A stretch of 64,000 bases of DNA, from positions 10,057 to 74,056 of the forward strand of contig CAJUJK010000019.1 of assembly GCA_910586705.1 (NCBI GenBank), in the 5' to 3' direction. The position numbers were made by a program, and so were the translations under genes. This document shows positions 5,618-15,642 of the stretch, piece by piece (positions within the stretch are counted from its first letter, which is position 1; the number at the start of each line of letters is the position of its first letter). Under the pieces are notes generated by a model, which had not been told where the DNA came from, did no database searches, and was given only the letters and a program-made list of their open reading frames with translations. Source of the DNA: an uncultured Lachnospiraceae bacterium. GTDB lineage: Bacteria; Bacillota; Clostridia; Lachnospirales; Lachnospiraceae.

Positions 5618-8600
5618 ATGGCAGATACAGCTCTTGATGATGTACGCATAGAGATAGATGCCTCTGCTGACAAAGCGAAGGAATCTATAAACAAGTTAAT
5701 AGGGAACCTCGAAGCGTTGCAGGAAGCCACCGGGAATATTCATACCGAAAGGTTGACGGCTCTTTGCCATGCAATCAGAGGTTTGTCTGAAAATATGAAA
5801 GAACTGCCGAAAGCATCCGATTTCAACCGGCTTGCCAAAGGCATTGAAAAAATAAATAGCATAAATACTGACGGAATTTCCGCAGTAACACACGCAATGA
5901 ACGATCTTGCTGAGAGCGTTTCTGCTCTTAATGCAAGTGGCATTTCTGATGTCAGATTTAATGTAAGTTCCGATGGTGTTACGGCTGCGAACGCTACAGC
6001 ACAGGCAGAGCAACAGCTTGTGCAGGTAAATGATGAAGTGCGTCAGTCTATGGAGAATGTTTCTGACGCAGCAGCGGAGGAATCCAATGCAGAAGAAAAC
6101 CTTTCCGGCTCTACTCAGACTTTGATACATCGTTTGAGAAATCTTTTAACAGGAACGGAAAGTCTCAGAGAAAGGCTGAGTTCTATTGGCGCAAGTGCAG
6201 GAAACGCGGCAAGGGGAGGATTTTCCGGTCTTTCACAGGCGGCGCACGGAGTTTCTTCTATATTTAGAAGAGTCGGGGCAACGGCCGGCTCTGTTGGAAA
6301 GCGAATCAATTCTCTTTTTGGGAGGATAAAGAAGCTGTCCGGCGGCACGTCATTGGCTGTCAAGTTAATGGATAAGTTCAGAAACAGCATGAATAAGGTA
6401 TCAGCCGCCGCCGGTCCGCTTACAAAGAAGCTCGGCAAGGTAAACAGGCTTTTGGTATTCATGCTGCTTCGTAAGGCAATAACAGCTTTGTTGGATAGCC
6501 TCGGAACGGCGTTTGAACATCTTGCTCAAAAAAGCGATGACTTTAACAAGAAAATTTCAGAACTGATTTCAACAGCAAGCTACTTCTCACATCAGGTAGC
6601 GGCTATGGCGAAACCGCTCGTTGATCTTTTTGGGCCGGCTCTTGTCTATATTATAAATCTTCTTTCTAAAGCGATAAGTTACATAAATCAGTTCCTTAGT
6701 GCGCTCACAGGAAAGAAATTTTTTACACAGGCAAAAAAAACAGCCGTTGATTATGCGGATAGTCTCGGCGGAGTTGCAAAGAAGATACAGGAAGTAAAGG
6801 ACGCTACTGTTGGGATTGACGAGCTGAATATCATCAGTCCGAAAGATGACGATGGCGGCGGCTCTGGCGGCGGTGGAGCGGGCGATCTGGAAGATTGCTA
6901 CGAGGAATTGGCGATCAACCAGAAAATCCTCGAACTCGTGGAAAAACTGAAAAATCTTCTTGCGGAATTATTTGAGCCTATGAAAAAGGCTTGGGAGGAT
7001 TACGGTCAGGGCGTAATAGATGCTTTCAAATACGCGCTTAGTTCTGTGTGGCAGTTAATGAAGGATATGGCTAAGACGTGGAAAGAAGTCTGGCTGAACG
7101 GCAGCGGCTACGAACTGTGCAAAAATATACTATTGCTTCTCACGGAAATCCTGTTGTGGATAGGGGATATTGCTGTAGCGTGGGATAACGCATGGAAAAA
7201 TAAGGGATATGCCTATGTGCAGTCCATATTTGATATGCTCAATTCTATTCTTTCTCTGATTATAACTATCAGTCAGTCTTTTAGGGCGGCATGGAATAGC
7301 GGATCAGGGCAGGAAGCGATTGAACATATATATCAGATACTTACAAATTTACACAATGTAGTAACAAACCTTGCCACGAGATTTGAAGAAGCGTGGAAAA
7401 AAGCGGAAACCGGAAACGCAATCGCCCAAGCATTATTCGACATACTGAACTCTGTCTTGGGAACGATAGACCGCATTACAGGGAGCATAGCGGAGTGGGC
7501 GGCAAACCTTAATTTTAGTCCTCTGCTTATCTCAATCAAAAATCTATTGGAAGCCATTAAACCGATTGTAGATGACATTGGAAATGCGTTTGAATGGCTG
7601 TTTACGGATATTATTGAACCTAGCCTTAAATGGGCCATAGAGCAAGGATTACCGGCGGCATTACAGGCTTTGGCAGATGCTCTTGAAGGAATCCACAATG
7701 CCGTAAGCAAAATGGACCCTGAGACATTAAAGGCAATCGGCAAAGCTCTTATTGCAATCGCCGGATGCTTAAAGGCTATTGAGGTTATCACTAAGATAGC
7801 GAGTGCTTTTGCAAGCCTTAAATCCGTATTGGCAGGATCAAAGATAGTTGGTCTTATCGGAGGTATTGTCGAAGCGTTTCAGTTGGCTATTGGCGGCGCA
7901 GGAACGCTAGGGGAGGCTTTTGCGGCTGTGTTCGGACCTATCGGTGCGGTAATAAGCAGCATCGTTTCGATAGTCGGCGGTGCGGTACTGGCAATTACGA
8001 ATTTTATCTCCATGCTCCAGAACGGATTCAGTTGGAACAAGGAAATTCTTATGATTGCCGGAATAGCGATAGCGGCTGTCGGTGCCGTTATCGCCGGTGT
8101 AGCGGCTGCTCCGGCGGCAATCGTAGCGGCTGTGGTAGCTGCACTTGCAACTCTGGTTGTTGTTGTGAAAGAACACTGGCAGCAAATATGTGATTTCTTT
8201 ACCATTACGATACCAGAATGGTGGACCGGCAAAGTTATCCCATTCTTTCAGGGCATACCGGAATGGTTTGCCGGAATATGGGGCAAGGTCAAAGATTTTG
8301 CTGTGGAAAAATGGAACGCTCTACTCGATTATTTACGGGGTATTCCTCAGAAAATATCCGATTTTGTAACAAAAGTTGGGAATTGGTTTGCACAGTTGCC
8401 CGGAAAAATCGGCTATGCACTTGGCTATGCTCTCGGAAAAGTCGTTCAGTGGGGAGTTGATCTCTGGAATTATCTGAGCGAAAAAATTCCAGAAATCGTA
8501 AACAACGTCAAGACGTGGTTTATGGAATTGCCGGGGAAAATTTACACAGCCATCTCCGGCGCAATTTCAAAAGTTGCAAAGTGGGCTTCGGACGTAGCTG

Positions 8601-11023
8601 CGAAATTCAAAGAAAAAGTAAGCGAAATCGTATCGAAAGTCAAAGAGTGGTTTTCGGAATTACCTCAGAAAATTTACGATGCGATTATCAAAGTAAAAGA
8701 GAAAATTACCACATGGGTAAGCGATGTTAAGGCTTTCTGCGCAGAGAAGATACCGGCAATTATAGACAGTATCGTTGAATTTTTCAAGTCTATACCCGGA
8801 AAGCTGAAAGAACTCGGAAAAGATATTATACAAGGCCTGATTGACGGAATTAAAAATGCTTGGGAGAGCCTGAAAACCGGTGTTTCGGATTTCTGCAGCA
8901 ATTTCGTTCAGGGATTCAAAGATGCGCTCGGAATCCATTCTCCGAGTACCGTGTTCAAAGAGATTGGCGGATTTTCTGCGGATGGACTTGTAGAGGGAAT
9001 AAAAGACAAATTCTCTACCGTACAGCAGACGGTTGGCGAATGGGCCTCAAACGTTCTTAAATGGTTCACTGAGGACGGCGGCGTAAATGAAACAAAGTTC
9101 TCTTCCTTTGCGAGCAACATTATAAGTGGATTCCGGGAGAGGGTAGGCAATACATATACGACCGTAAAGGACAACATAACAACGTGGGCGGGGAAAGTGC
9201 GTTCATGGTTCACAGAAGATGGTGGGGTAAATTCTACGAAGTTTACCACATTCGCCACAAATATTATTGATGGATTTAGGACGAGAGTTGGCAACTATTA
9301 TTCCACAACAAAGGACAATATCAGCACATGGGCCTCTAAGGTAAGATCGTGGTTCACTGAGGACGGCGGCGTAAACAGCAAGAAGTTTACCACTTTTGCA
9401 ACGAATATTATTGACGGTTTCAAGTCAAGAATTGGAAATTATTATACAACCGCCCGTGACAACATAGTTACATGGGGTTCTAAGTGTGTTTCTTGGTTTG
9501 AAGAGAAGTCTGGGAAAAGCAGTTGGGAAACTGTTGCTACAAACGTAGTGGATGGCTTCAAAAACAAGTTAGGTTCCATATATACAACCTGCAAAGACAC
9601 AATCCAATCATGGGGCAGCAGCATCATCTCTTGGTTTAAGGAGAAATTGGATATAAATTCTCCATCAAAAGTATTTGAACAGTTGGCCGGCTTCACGGTT
9701 GAGGGATTTGCAAACGGAATTTCAGGCGCAGACGAATCTACCGTGAGAACCCCGATAACCACGTTTGCCGAGAATATTATTTCGTGGTTCACAAACGCAG
9801 GAGGCATAAACAAGACTTCGTGGGAAACTTTTGCCGGAGATATAATCGGCGGATTTAGCACGAAAATTAGCAACGCCTACACTACCGTTAAAGACAGTGT
9901 TACAACGTGGGCCACGGCGGTCCGCACATGGTATACCGATAGCGGCAACGGATCAGTAAATGCCACAACATTCAGTACCTACGCCGCAAACGTCATAGAT
10001 GCTTTTAAGAATAAGGTTGGAAACTATTATTCTTCCGTCCGGGATAGCGTAATCTCATGGGCGAACAGTGTCAGGACGTGGTACACAACCGATGGCGGCG
10101 TGAATGATGTTACATGGACCACATACGCCGGAAACATAGTGGACGGCTTCAAGACGAAGATAGGGAACTACTACAGCACTGTAAGCACAAACATTCTGGC
10201 TTGGGCGAACAATGTAAAAACATGGTTCTCAGGAAGCGGAAACGGAGCAGTAAACAGCTCCACATGGAGTACCTATGCGCAGAACGTAGTGGATGGGTTT
10301 AAGTCAAAGATAGGAAGCTACTATTCGACATCAAGCACAAACATCACAGCATGGGCGAGTGCTACAAAAACGTGGTTTACCAACATCTCCGGTAGCAGCG
10401 CATGGCATAACATAGCTTCTGAGGTTGTGAATGGATTCAAGAATGGAATCGGTGCGTTATATAGTACCTGTAAAAATACGATTCAGTCGTGGGGTTCTGA
10501 CATTATAAGTTGGTTTAAGGAAAAACTTGGCATCAAGTCTCCGTCACGGGTATTTGCGCAGTTGGCAGAGTTCACGGTGCAAGGGTTTAACCGTGGAATC
10601 GACAGGGAAGGGAACACTACCACTAATTCTATCCAGTCATGGATAGGGAAGCTGACGGATATACAGGTTGACCTTTCCGCAAAGTTCAATGTAAGTGAGG
10701 AACTTAGCAAATATAAAGCAAAACTGGACGGCGGCATTACCCAAAACACGATTTTAAGAACCGTTCAGGAATCCATAAACACTACCGGCAATATACGCGC
10801 GACATTGGAAAGCGGCGGAGGTATCAAGGAGGCGTTCATGGAAGCAATCAGCGAGGGTATGGGAGGATTCCTCGAAAACATTGAGAAGAATACGAAAATA
10901 CAGGCTGATAAGAGAGAGCAGACGATTGTAAATGTCGGAAATAGAGAGGTTGCACGTTCCGTAGATGAGCAAAAAAGCGCAGACGGCTTCTCTTTCATAA
11001 AGACATCATTATCCCCAGCGTAA
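5618..11023 (+). CDS. Tail tape measure protein with internal repeats
   Basis: The 1801-residue protein sets tail length and is ejected with DNA. The N-terminus (residues 1 to about 250) is helical and Ala/Ser/Asn-rich, a Gly-rich break (GGGSGGGGAG) lies near residue 420, and residues about 720 to 850 contain long hydrophobic segments, including a GAVIAGVAAAPAAIVAAVVA stretch. Residues about 1139 to 1621 hold nine tandem repeats of roughly 45 residues with the pattern W-A-x-x-V-x-x-W-F-T-x-x-G-G-V-N, N-I-I-D-G-F and G-N-Y-Y-S-T. Three SPS-x-VF blocks (IHSPSTVF, INSPSKVF, IKSPSRVF) punctuate the region. Start ATG 5618 is chosen because GAGGTGG lies 7 bases upstream; GTG 5609 lacks such spacing. 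Confidence 0.93.
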   Translation: MADTALDDVRIEIDASADKAKESINKLIGNLEALQEATGNIHTERLTALCHAIRGLSENMKELPKASDFNRLAKGIEKINSINTDGISAVTHAMNDLAESVSALNASGISDVRFNVSSDGVTAANATAQAEQQLVQVNDEVRQSMENVSDAAAEESNAEENLSGSTQTLIHRLRNLLTGTESLRERLSSIGASAGNAARGGFSGLSQAAHGVSSIFRRVGATAGSVGKRINSLFGRIKKLSGGTSLAVKLMDKFRNSMNKVSAAAGPLTKKLGKVNRLLVFMLLRKAITALLDSLGTAFEHLAQKSDDFNKKISELISTASYFSHQVAAMAKPLVDLFGPALVYIINLLSKAISYINQFLSALTGKKFFTQAKKTAVDYADSLGGVAKKIQEVKDATVGIDELNIISPKDDDGGGSGGGGAGDLEDCYEELAINQKILELVEKLKNLLAELFEPMKKAWEDYGQGVIDAFKYALSSVWQLMKDMAKTWKEVWLNGSGYELCKNILLLLTEILLWIGDIAVAWDNAWKNKGYAYVQSIFDMLNSILSLIITISQSFRAAWNSGSGQEAIEHIYQILTNLHNVVTNLATRFEEAWKKAETGNAIAQALFDILNSVLGTIDRITGSIAEWAANLNFSPLLISIKNLLEAIKPIVDDIGNAFEWLFTDIIEPSLKWAIEQGLPAALQALADALEGIHNAVSKMDPETLKAIGKALIAIAGCLKAIEVITKIASAFASLKSVLAGSKIVGLIGGIVEAFQLAIGGAGTLGEAFAAVFGPIGAVISSIVSIVGGAVLAITNFISMLQNGFSWNKEILMIAGIAIAAVGAVIAGVAAAPAAIVAAVVAALATLVVVVKEHWQQICDFFTITIPEWWTGKVIPFFQGIPEWFAGIWGKVKDFAVEKWNALLDYLRGIPQKISDFVTKVGNWFAQLPGKIGYALGYALGKVVQWGVDLWNYLSEKIPEIVNNVKTWFMELPGKIYTAISGAISKVAKWASDVAAKFKEKVSEIVSKVKEWFSELPQKIYDAIIKVKEKITTWVSDVKAFCAEKIPAIIDSIVEFFKSIPGKLKELGKDIIQGLIDGIKNAWESLKTGVSDFCSNFVQGFKDALGIHSPSTVFKEIGGFSADGLVEGIKDKFSTVQQTVGEWASNVLKWFTEDGGVNETKFSSFASNIISGFRERVGNTYTTVKDNITTWAGKVRSWFTEDGGVNSTKFTTFATNIIDGFRTRVGNYYSTTKDNISTWASKVRSWFTEDGGVNSKKFTTFATNIIDGFKSRIGNYYTTARDNIVTWGSKCVSWFEEKSGKSSWETVATNVVDGFKNKLGSIYTTCKDTIQSWGSSIISWFKEKLDINSPSKVFEQLAGFTVEGFANGISGADESTVRTPITTFAENIISWFTNAGGINKTSWETFAGDIIGGFSTKISNAYTTVKDSVTTWATAVRTWYTDSGNGSVNATTFSTYAANVIDAFKNKVGNYYSSVRDSVISWANSVRTWYTTDGGVNDVTWTTYAGNIVDGFKTKIGNYYSTVSTNILAWANNVKTWFSGSGNGAVNSSTWSTYAQNVVDGFKSKIGSYYSTSSTNITAWASATKTWFTNISGSSAWHNIASEVVNGFKNGIGALYSTCKNTIQSWGSDIISWFKEKLGIKSPSRVFAQLAEFTVQGFNRGIDREGNTTTNSIQSWIGKLTDIQVDLSAKFNVSEELSKYKAKLDGGITQNTILRTVQESINTTGNIRATLESGGGIKEAFMEAISEGMGGFLENIEKNTKIQADKREQTIVNVGNREVARSVDEQKSADGFSFIKTSLSPA

Positions 11024-11038
11024 AGGAGGGCGATAGGA

Positions 11039-11413
11039 ATGGCATTTATTACAGTAAACGGTTACGATTTCCCATCGCCCAGGCGTGGGGCGAAACCAAC
11101 GGTATCAACAATTGTAAATGCTGGAAGAAATGCAAACGCAACGGTAGTAGGGCAGAAGATAGGAAGAGATCAGTACAAATTGGATGGTTTGGAATGGCCG
11201 TGGCTTCCGGCTGAGATTTGGAGCCGGATGCTAACGGTTTTGGATAACTTCTTTGTATATGTGACATTTTGGGATCCAGTATCGGACAGTCAAAAGACGA
11301 TTAAGATGTACCCCGGAGATAGAACCGGGGAGCCGTACTGGATTGATCCAGATACTGGGAAACCAACATTTTATCTGAATTGCAAAGTAAACCTTGTTGA
11401 TTGTGGAGAGTGA
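11039..11413 (+). CDS. Small tail protein after tape measure, distal tail-like by position
   Basis: The 124-residue protein starts at an ATG with AAGGAGG upstream, 15 bases after the tape measure gene. It has a beta-rich pattern with VNGYDFPSPRRGAK near the start, a KIGRDQYKLDGLEWPWLP segment and a C-terminal FYLNCKVNLVDCGE strand. The last motif resembles the end of small baseplate or hub proteins. The place between tape measure and the large hub protein is normally taken by the distal tail protein, but this product is only half the usual size, so it may be a minimal version or a hub adaptor. Family not recognised. Confidence 0.6.
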   Translation: MAFITVNGYDFPSPRRGAKPTVSTIVNAGRNANATVVGQKIGRDQYKLDGLEWPWLPAEIWSRMLTVLDNFFVYVTFWDPVSDSQKTIKMYPGDRTGEPYWIDPDTGKPTFYLNCKVNLVDCGE

Positions 11414-11419
11414 TTATAT

Positions 11420-13663
11420 ATGCAGAGAGTTTCAAAAGAATATAAAAACTCAATGAAAGAACTGCTGCGTGGGCAGTCATACATGATGGTGTCATTCGGC
11501 CTCGTAAATCAGGAGGCGATGGCAAATGCTGCGGTCGAAGGTAATAATTTTACATACTTCTCAAAGCAAAGCAATTTATTTGGCAGGAAGTTGGACGGTA
11601 CAGCATACGCCACATTGGAGCAGGACTTTACGAAAGTAGACGGATCAATGTTCTTTCTTCCGAGGGAAACATCCCACTGTGCGTATTATGACACCGGTCT
11701 TATAGGAGACCGGCTCATCAATGAATGGGACGAAGCAAAGTATGAATTATTTATCGAATTGAATGTGCTAGCCACAGATATAAAGGGTTTGACCGTGAAC
11801 TTCGGAGAGGTTTACCCGGTTGACTTTGATATTATAACGAGTTCTGGGCAAGTCGTAGAAATCCGCGGGAATGACACGGGAGAATTTGTGACTGAGGAAG
11901 TGTTGAGAAATACAACCTATGTCAAATTCAGATTTTATTCCATGAAGAACCCGGATTCCAGACTGAGAGTTTATACAATCCAGTTGGGGTTCGGACTTAC
12001 ATATTACAACGATGATATCATGGATTCATCTTTTGTGTCATATGTTTCTCCCATATGTGCAGATGTACCGCAGATTGATTTTTCTGTCAAACTGCAAAAC
12101 TACGATCAGTATTTTAATGTGGACAATCCGAACTCCGCAATCAACTTCATCGAAACGGGTCAGGAGATGTATGTGTGGTATGGGTACAGACCACATGAAG
12201 ATAGTGAAATAGAGTGGTTTCAGTCCGCAAAGCTGCTTTGTAGTGAATGGGAAAGCGATGATTATACAGCCACAATAAAGTGCAGGGACCTCTTTAGAAG
12301 CATGGATGATGAATATTACAAAGGTCAGTACAGACAAGAAGGAATAACACTTTATGATTTGGCAGTTTTGGTGTTTGAGGATGCCGGAATTGAAGAGTAT
12401 TACATTGATCCGTATTTGAAGAAGCTGAAAACGAGAAACCCTATGCCGAGAGTGCGGCACAAAGAGGCTTTGCAGATTATCGCAAATGCCGGCCGCTGTA
12501 TACTGACACAAAATCCGTTCGGAGTACCACAGATAAAGTCCTCTTTCATGCCGGAATATTGGTTTACCACAAATGGGGAAACGGAGTATTCCAACGTTGC
12601 AAATATCAAGAGCAATGAGCCAAAACAGGAATACTCATCTTATGCACTCGATTACGCAAGGGTAGACAAATGGATGTATAATCTTCCAGAAAACCATGAG
12701 GGAGGTCTTTACATCGGATATGTGTCATCTTATCAATCTGGTGCAGACGGATATTTTGAAACGAACCCCGTGCTGACAATAACTCAAGAAACACAGTTTA
12801 AGTATTACGGATTCAAGATCAGATTTGGCAGTATGCTTCCGGCAGAATTTAAGGTAAGCACATATAACAATGGGGATTTGGTAGAAGAATATTTCTATGA
12901 TGATTCTGATATAAGCAGGATCACTACGATTATACAGGAATTTAAGTATTTTGATGTTATGAAAGTTGAATTTATAAAGACAAAAAATCCTTATAACCGA
13001 ATCGTGGTAGATTACTTTAGCTTTGGGGATATTACAGATTTCACAATGGAAAGAAAGGATATGATGACATCCCCGAAGTCTATCAAACAGGAATTAGTAA
13101 AAAGGGTGGATATATCGTGCTACTCCTACAATGAGAGTAAAAACGGATTGGAAACAATCGTAAGCGAGGAAGTAAACGCAGTAAGCGGAGATATGGTTAT
13201 ATATTATCTCGGAAATGCCTCATACGGATTCCAGGCAACCTTTGACGGATCAGAAAGCAACGTACAGATTCTTGAAGACGGCTCATTTTTCTTAAAGGTT
13301 CTGTTTAAGAAATCCGGCAAGGCGCAGTTCGAGGTTGCTGCCTATAAATACGCAATAGCAGAACAGTATGCAACAAAATCTCTGAATAATAGAGGGAAAG
13401 TAGTTACTTGGGGTAATCCTCTTGTTGGGGATATGGAAATGGCAAAGGATTTGTCTGAGTGGATAGGAGAGTATTACAACGCCGGAATCGAGTACGAATA
13501 TGATTCTCGTGGAAATCCAGAGATGGAGGCAAACGATGTTATTTATCAGGAAAATGCATATGTGGAAGATATGAAAGTAAGGGTGTACCGGCACACAACA
13601 AACTTCAATGGCAGCATATCTGGAAAGGTAGTTGCTCGGAGAGTTTCTTATAATTCGGCGTAG
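11420..13663 (+). CDS. Tail hub / tail-associated baseplate protein
   Basis: The 747-residue product follows the putative distal tail gene, where siphoviruses encode the tail-tip hub (Tal / gp27-like). Residues 1 to about 200 form a beta-rich domain with a carbohydrate-binding flavour (LYTI-type strands, FRFYSMKNPDSRLRVY). Residues about 200 to 330 carry the hub-like DVPQIDFSVKLQNYDQYF and ATIKCRDLFRSMDDEYY, which resemble the phage late control/hub fold. Residues about 330 to 480 contain ALQIIANAGRCILTQNPFG, another segment typical of hub domains. The rest is beta-rich. I see no lysozyme or peptidase motif. ATG 11420 has only a weak GGAGAG site, possibly coupled to the gene before. Confidence 0.72.
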   Translation: MQRVSKEYKNSMKELLRGQSYMMVSFGLVNQEAMANAAVEGNNFTYFSKQSNLFGRKLDGTAYATLEQDFTKVDGSMFFLPRETSHCAYYDTGLIGDRLINEWDEAKYELFIELNVLATDIKGLTVNFGEVYPVDFDIITSSGQVVEIRGNDTGEFVTEEVLRNTTYVKFRFYSMKNPDSRLRVYTIQLGFGLTYYNDDIMDSSFVSYVSPICADVPQIDFSVKLQNYDQYFNVDNPNSAINFIETGQEMYVWYGYRPHEDSEIEWFQSAKLLCSEWESDDYTATIKCRDLFRSMDDEYYKGQYRQEGITLYDLAVLVFEDAGIEEYYIDPYLKKLKTRNPMPRVRHKEALQIIANAGRCILTQNPFGVPQIKSSFMPEYWFTTNGETEYSNVANIKSNEPKQEYSSYALDYARVDKWMYNLPENHEGGLYIGYVSSYQSGADGYFETNPVLTITQETQFKYYGFKIRFGSMLPAEFKVSTYNNGDLVEEYFYDDSDISRITTIIQEFKYFDVMKVEFIKTKNPYNRIVVDYFSFGDITDFTMERKDMMTSPKSIKQELVKRVDISCYSYNESKNGLETIVSEEVNAVSGDMVIYYLGNASYGFQATFDGSESNVQILEDGSFFLKVLFKKSGKAQFEVAAYKYAIAEQYATKSLNNRGKVVTWGNPLVGDMEMAKDLSEWIGEYYNAGIEYEYDSRGNPEMEANDVIYQENAYVEDMKVRVYRHTTNFNGSISGKVVARRVSYNSA

Positions 13664-13674
13664 GAGGAAATAGC

Positions 13675-14103
13675 ATGGCGTTATGGGAAACCCCTAAAAC
13701 AGATTGGTATGGATTTACCAACAGCAACGGGGATTATGAGGGGGATAGGTTCAATTCCACTGACTATAACAGAATCAAAAACAACATCCAGTACCTCCGG
13801 GATATGGCAGTTGAAATGTATGATGAATTTAACATAGAGGCATTGGAGGACAAAGGAACTGCGGACTATCCATATGCGGATGAGATAAATACGATTGAAG
13901 CAAATCTTGAATCCGTAGCATCTCATACGTTCAATAAAGACTATGGTAAAGCTATTATTTTTTCAGACAATGCGGCATTTATTGATTTTAACGAACTTAA
14001 CAGGATAGAAAGTGCCACATTGGATTTATACAAACAATTAACAAATCAACATGAGGGGCGGCGTATGTTGACGTTCATGTTTGGATCGAGGGAGGTATTT
14101 TAA
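13675..14103 (+). CDS. Unrecognised tail/baseplate-region protein
   Basis: The 142-residue protein begins MALWETPKTDWYG and has an AGGAGG site. The first 60 residues resemble the N-terminal attachment segment seen in phage baseplate and fibre proteins of gut Clostridia (TDWY, DRFNSTDYNRIKNNI). The remainder is mixed helical. It ends one base before the fibre gene start. It probably anchors the receptor-binding fibre to the hub, but no catalytic or binding motif is visible and the family is unknown to me. Confidence 0.6.
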   Translation: MALWETPKTDWYGFTNSNGDYEGDRFNSTDYNRIKNNIQYLRDMAVEMYDEFNIEALEDKGTADYPYADEINTIEANLESVASHTFNKDYGKAIIFSDNAAFIDFNELNRIESATLDLYKQLTNQHEGRRMLTFMFGSREVF

Positions 14104-14104
14104 A

Positions 14105-15619
14105 ATGGCAGCTTTTGAAATGTTAAGAACTGATTATGTAGATGCTGTGTTTGACGGGTTTCGGAAATACCTGCAGATTATCAACCCAGACGGAACATTT
14201 TCTTTTGCAGATGTTACAAATTACACAGTCAAAGAGGGTGCGTTTTTTGGCGCAAAGGATGCAAATACGATAAATACTGCGGTCAATGCGATTCTGGCTG
14301 CACTGGAAAACGGAACGGATCTTTATGAAGTGTTTACGCAGTTCTTTGATCTGCAGAAGACACTGTTTCTGGAAGAAAGTGATGCCAAACAGGAAAGCTT
14401 TGAGGAATACATTGTGCAGCTTCAAAGATATATGGATGGCAAATGGGATGAGCTGAAAGCTGAGTATACAGGCGATATCCAGTATTTTAAAGATGTGCAG
14501 GAAAATGCTTTCAATGTGTGGTTCCAGATGGTGAGGGATCAGCTTACAAATGATGTGGCAGGGCATTTGCAAACGCAGATCGGCAATCTGAACAACCTTG
14601 AAACAGAAGAAAAGGGTGATCTTGTCTCCGCGATCAACAGCCTTGCCCGCACTTATGATGAGACAATGACGATACTTGCCGGAGTAGGCAGGATAGATCT
14701 TGAGATTGAGGTATTAAACGGAGGCGAAAGCGCGGTAGGAAAGAAAGTGATACTGCGGAACGAAGTGACTGGGCAGGAGGTAACAAAAGAGTACACGGGT
14801 GAAACCTTGTCTTTTAACGGCTACTGCGGTATGGAACACAGTGTCCGCGTGGAAGGGCTGGAGGAGTACATAGAAGCAGGAGACGGGAAAGGTATCCTCG
14901 TGGAAGAAGGAATAGGCATCTTTGTACATCTGGGTTACCGTCTCAGGACGTTAGAGCAGTCTTCGTGGGAGCAGATCATCCGTATTTCAGAAGAGGGCAG
15001 GGCGGGCAGCAGGTTTAAGATCCATGATACAAAAGAAATTGAACTGACGACAGGAGAAAAGATAGAGGTAGAGATCGTGGGCTTTAATCACGATATTCTG
15101 ACTGCGGACGAATCCAAAACGGCGGGAATCACTTTCGGGATGAAAGACTGCCTGACACAGACATACAGAATGAATGCAGCAAATACGAATGCCGGCGGGT
15201 GGAAAGAATCGGAGATGCGGACGGTTCATATCAGGGAGCGCCTTTACGATGTCTTGCCGGATGAACTGAAAGCAGGAATTAAGCAGGTCAATAAAAATAC
15301 ATCGGCAGGAAACAAGAGCACAGAGGTTGAGACGACGGCGGATGAGGTATTCCTGTTCTCGCTTGTTGAGATGGGTGCAACAGGTCTGGGTACACCGTAT
15401 AGTCAGGAAGGAAGTGCTTATCCAGCGTTTACAAGCAATGCGCTGCGCGTAAAACGCAAAGGAAAAGGAGGACCGACGGCAAGCTATCGGATGCGTTCGG
15501 CATATGCGGGAAACACAACAAACTTTATTTATGTAAGCAGCAGCGGTTCCTGCAGTACGGGATATAGTACAGCAGCAAACAGTACAAGTTACGCCATGGC
15601 GGCAGGTTTCTGCGTATAA
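14105..15619 (+). CDS. Tail fibre / receptor-binding protein with C-terminal DUF6273-like lectin-type domain
   Basis: The start is ATG 14105, 6 bases after GGGAGGT; the open frame further left overlaps the previous gene and is not used. The 504-residue protein has a helical N-terminal half (shaft or attachment, with EEYIVQLQRYMDGKWDELK), a middle beta sandwich (residues about 195 to 285) and a C-terminal domain of about 190 residues. That domain holds KFKIHDTKEIEL-type strands, WKESEMRTVHIRERLYDVLP, and the ending SYRMRSAYAG, VSSSGS, AAGFCV. These are the marks of the DUF6273 group, which often forms the exposed tip of phage fibres and surface proteins. The last 45 residues are rich in Asn, Ser, Thr and Tyr. 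Confidence 0.7.
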   Translation: MAAFEMLRTDYVDAVFDGFRKYLQIINPDGTFSFADVTNYTVKEGAFFGAKDANTINTAVNAILAALENGTDLYEVFTQFFDLQKTLFLEESDAKQESFEEYIVQLQRYMDGKWDELKAEYTGDIQYFKDVQENAFNVWFQMVRDQLTNDVAGHLQTQIGNLNNLETEEKGDLVSAINSLARTYDETMTILAGVGRIDLEIEVLNGGESAVGKKVILRNEVTGQEVTKEYTGETLSFNGYCGMEHSVRVEGLEEYIEAGDGKGILVEEGIGIFVHLGYRLRTLEQSSWEQIIRISEEGRAGSRFKIHDTKEIELTTGEKIEVEIVGFNHDILTADESKTAGITFGMKDCLTQTYRMNAANTNAGGWKESEMRTVHIRERLYDVLPDELKAGIKQVNKNTSAGNKSTEVETTADEVFLFSLVEMGATGLGTPYSQEGSAYPAFTSNALRVKRKGKGGPTASYRMRSAYAGNTTNFIYVSSSGSCSTGYSTAANSTSYAMAAGFCV

Positions 15620-15642
15620 GGGAAGAAGGAGGTGAAATTAAG

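Noticed and set aside
9032..10590. CRISPR array or minisatellite
   Set aside because: The repeats are degenerate, in frame, about 135 bp long and lack spacers; they are protein repeats of the tape measure.
14081..15619. Complete diversity-generating retroelement
   Set aside because: No reverse transcriptase, no accessory gene and no template copy of the 3' end were seen in the window. Only the variable-tip idea is kept, at moderate interest.
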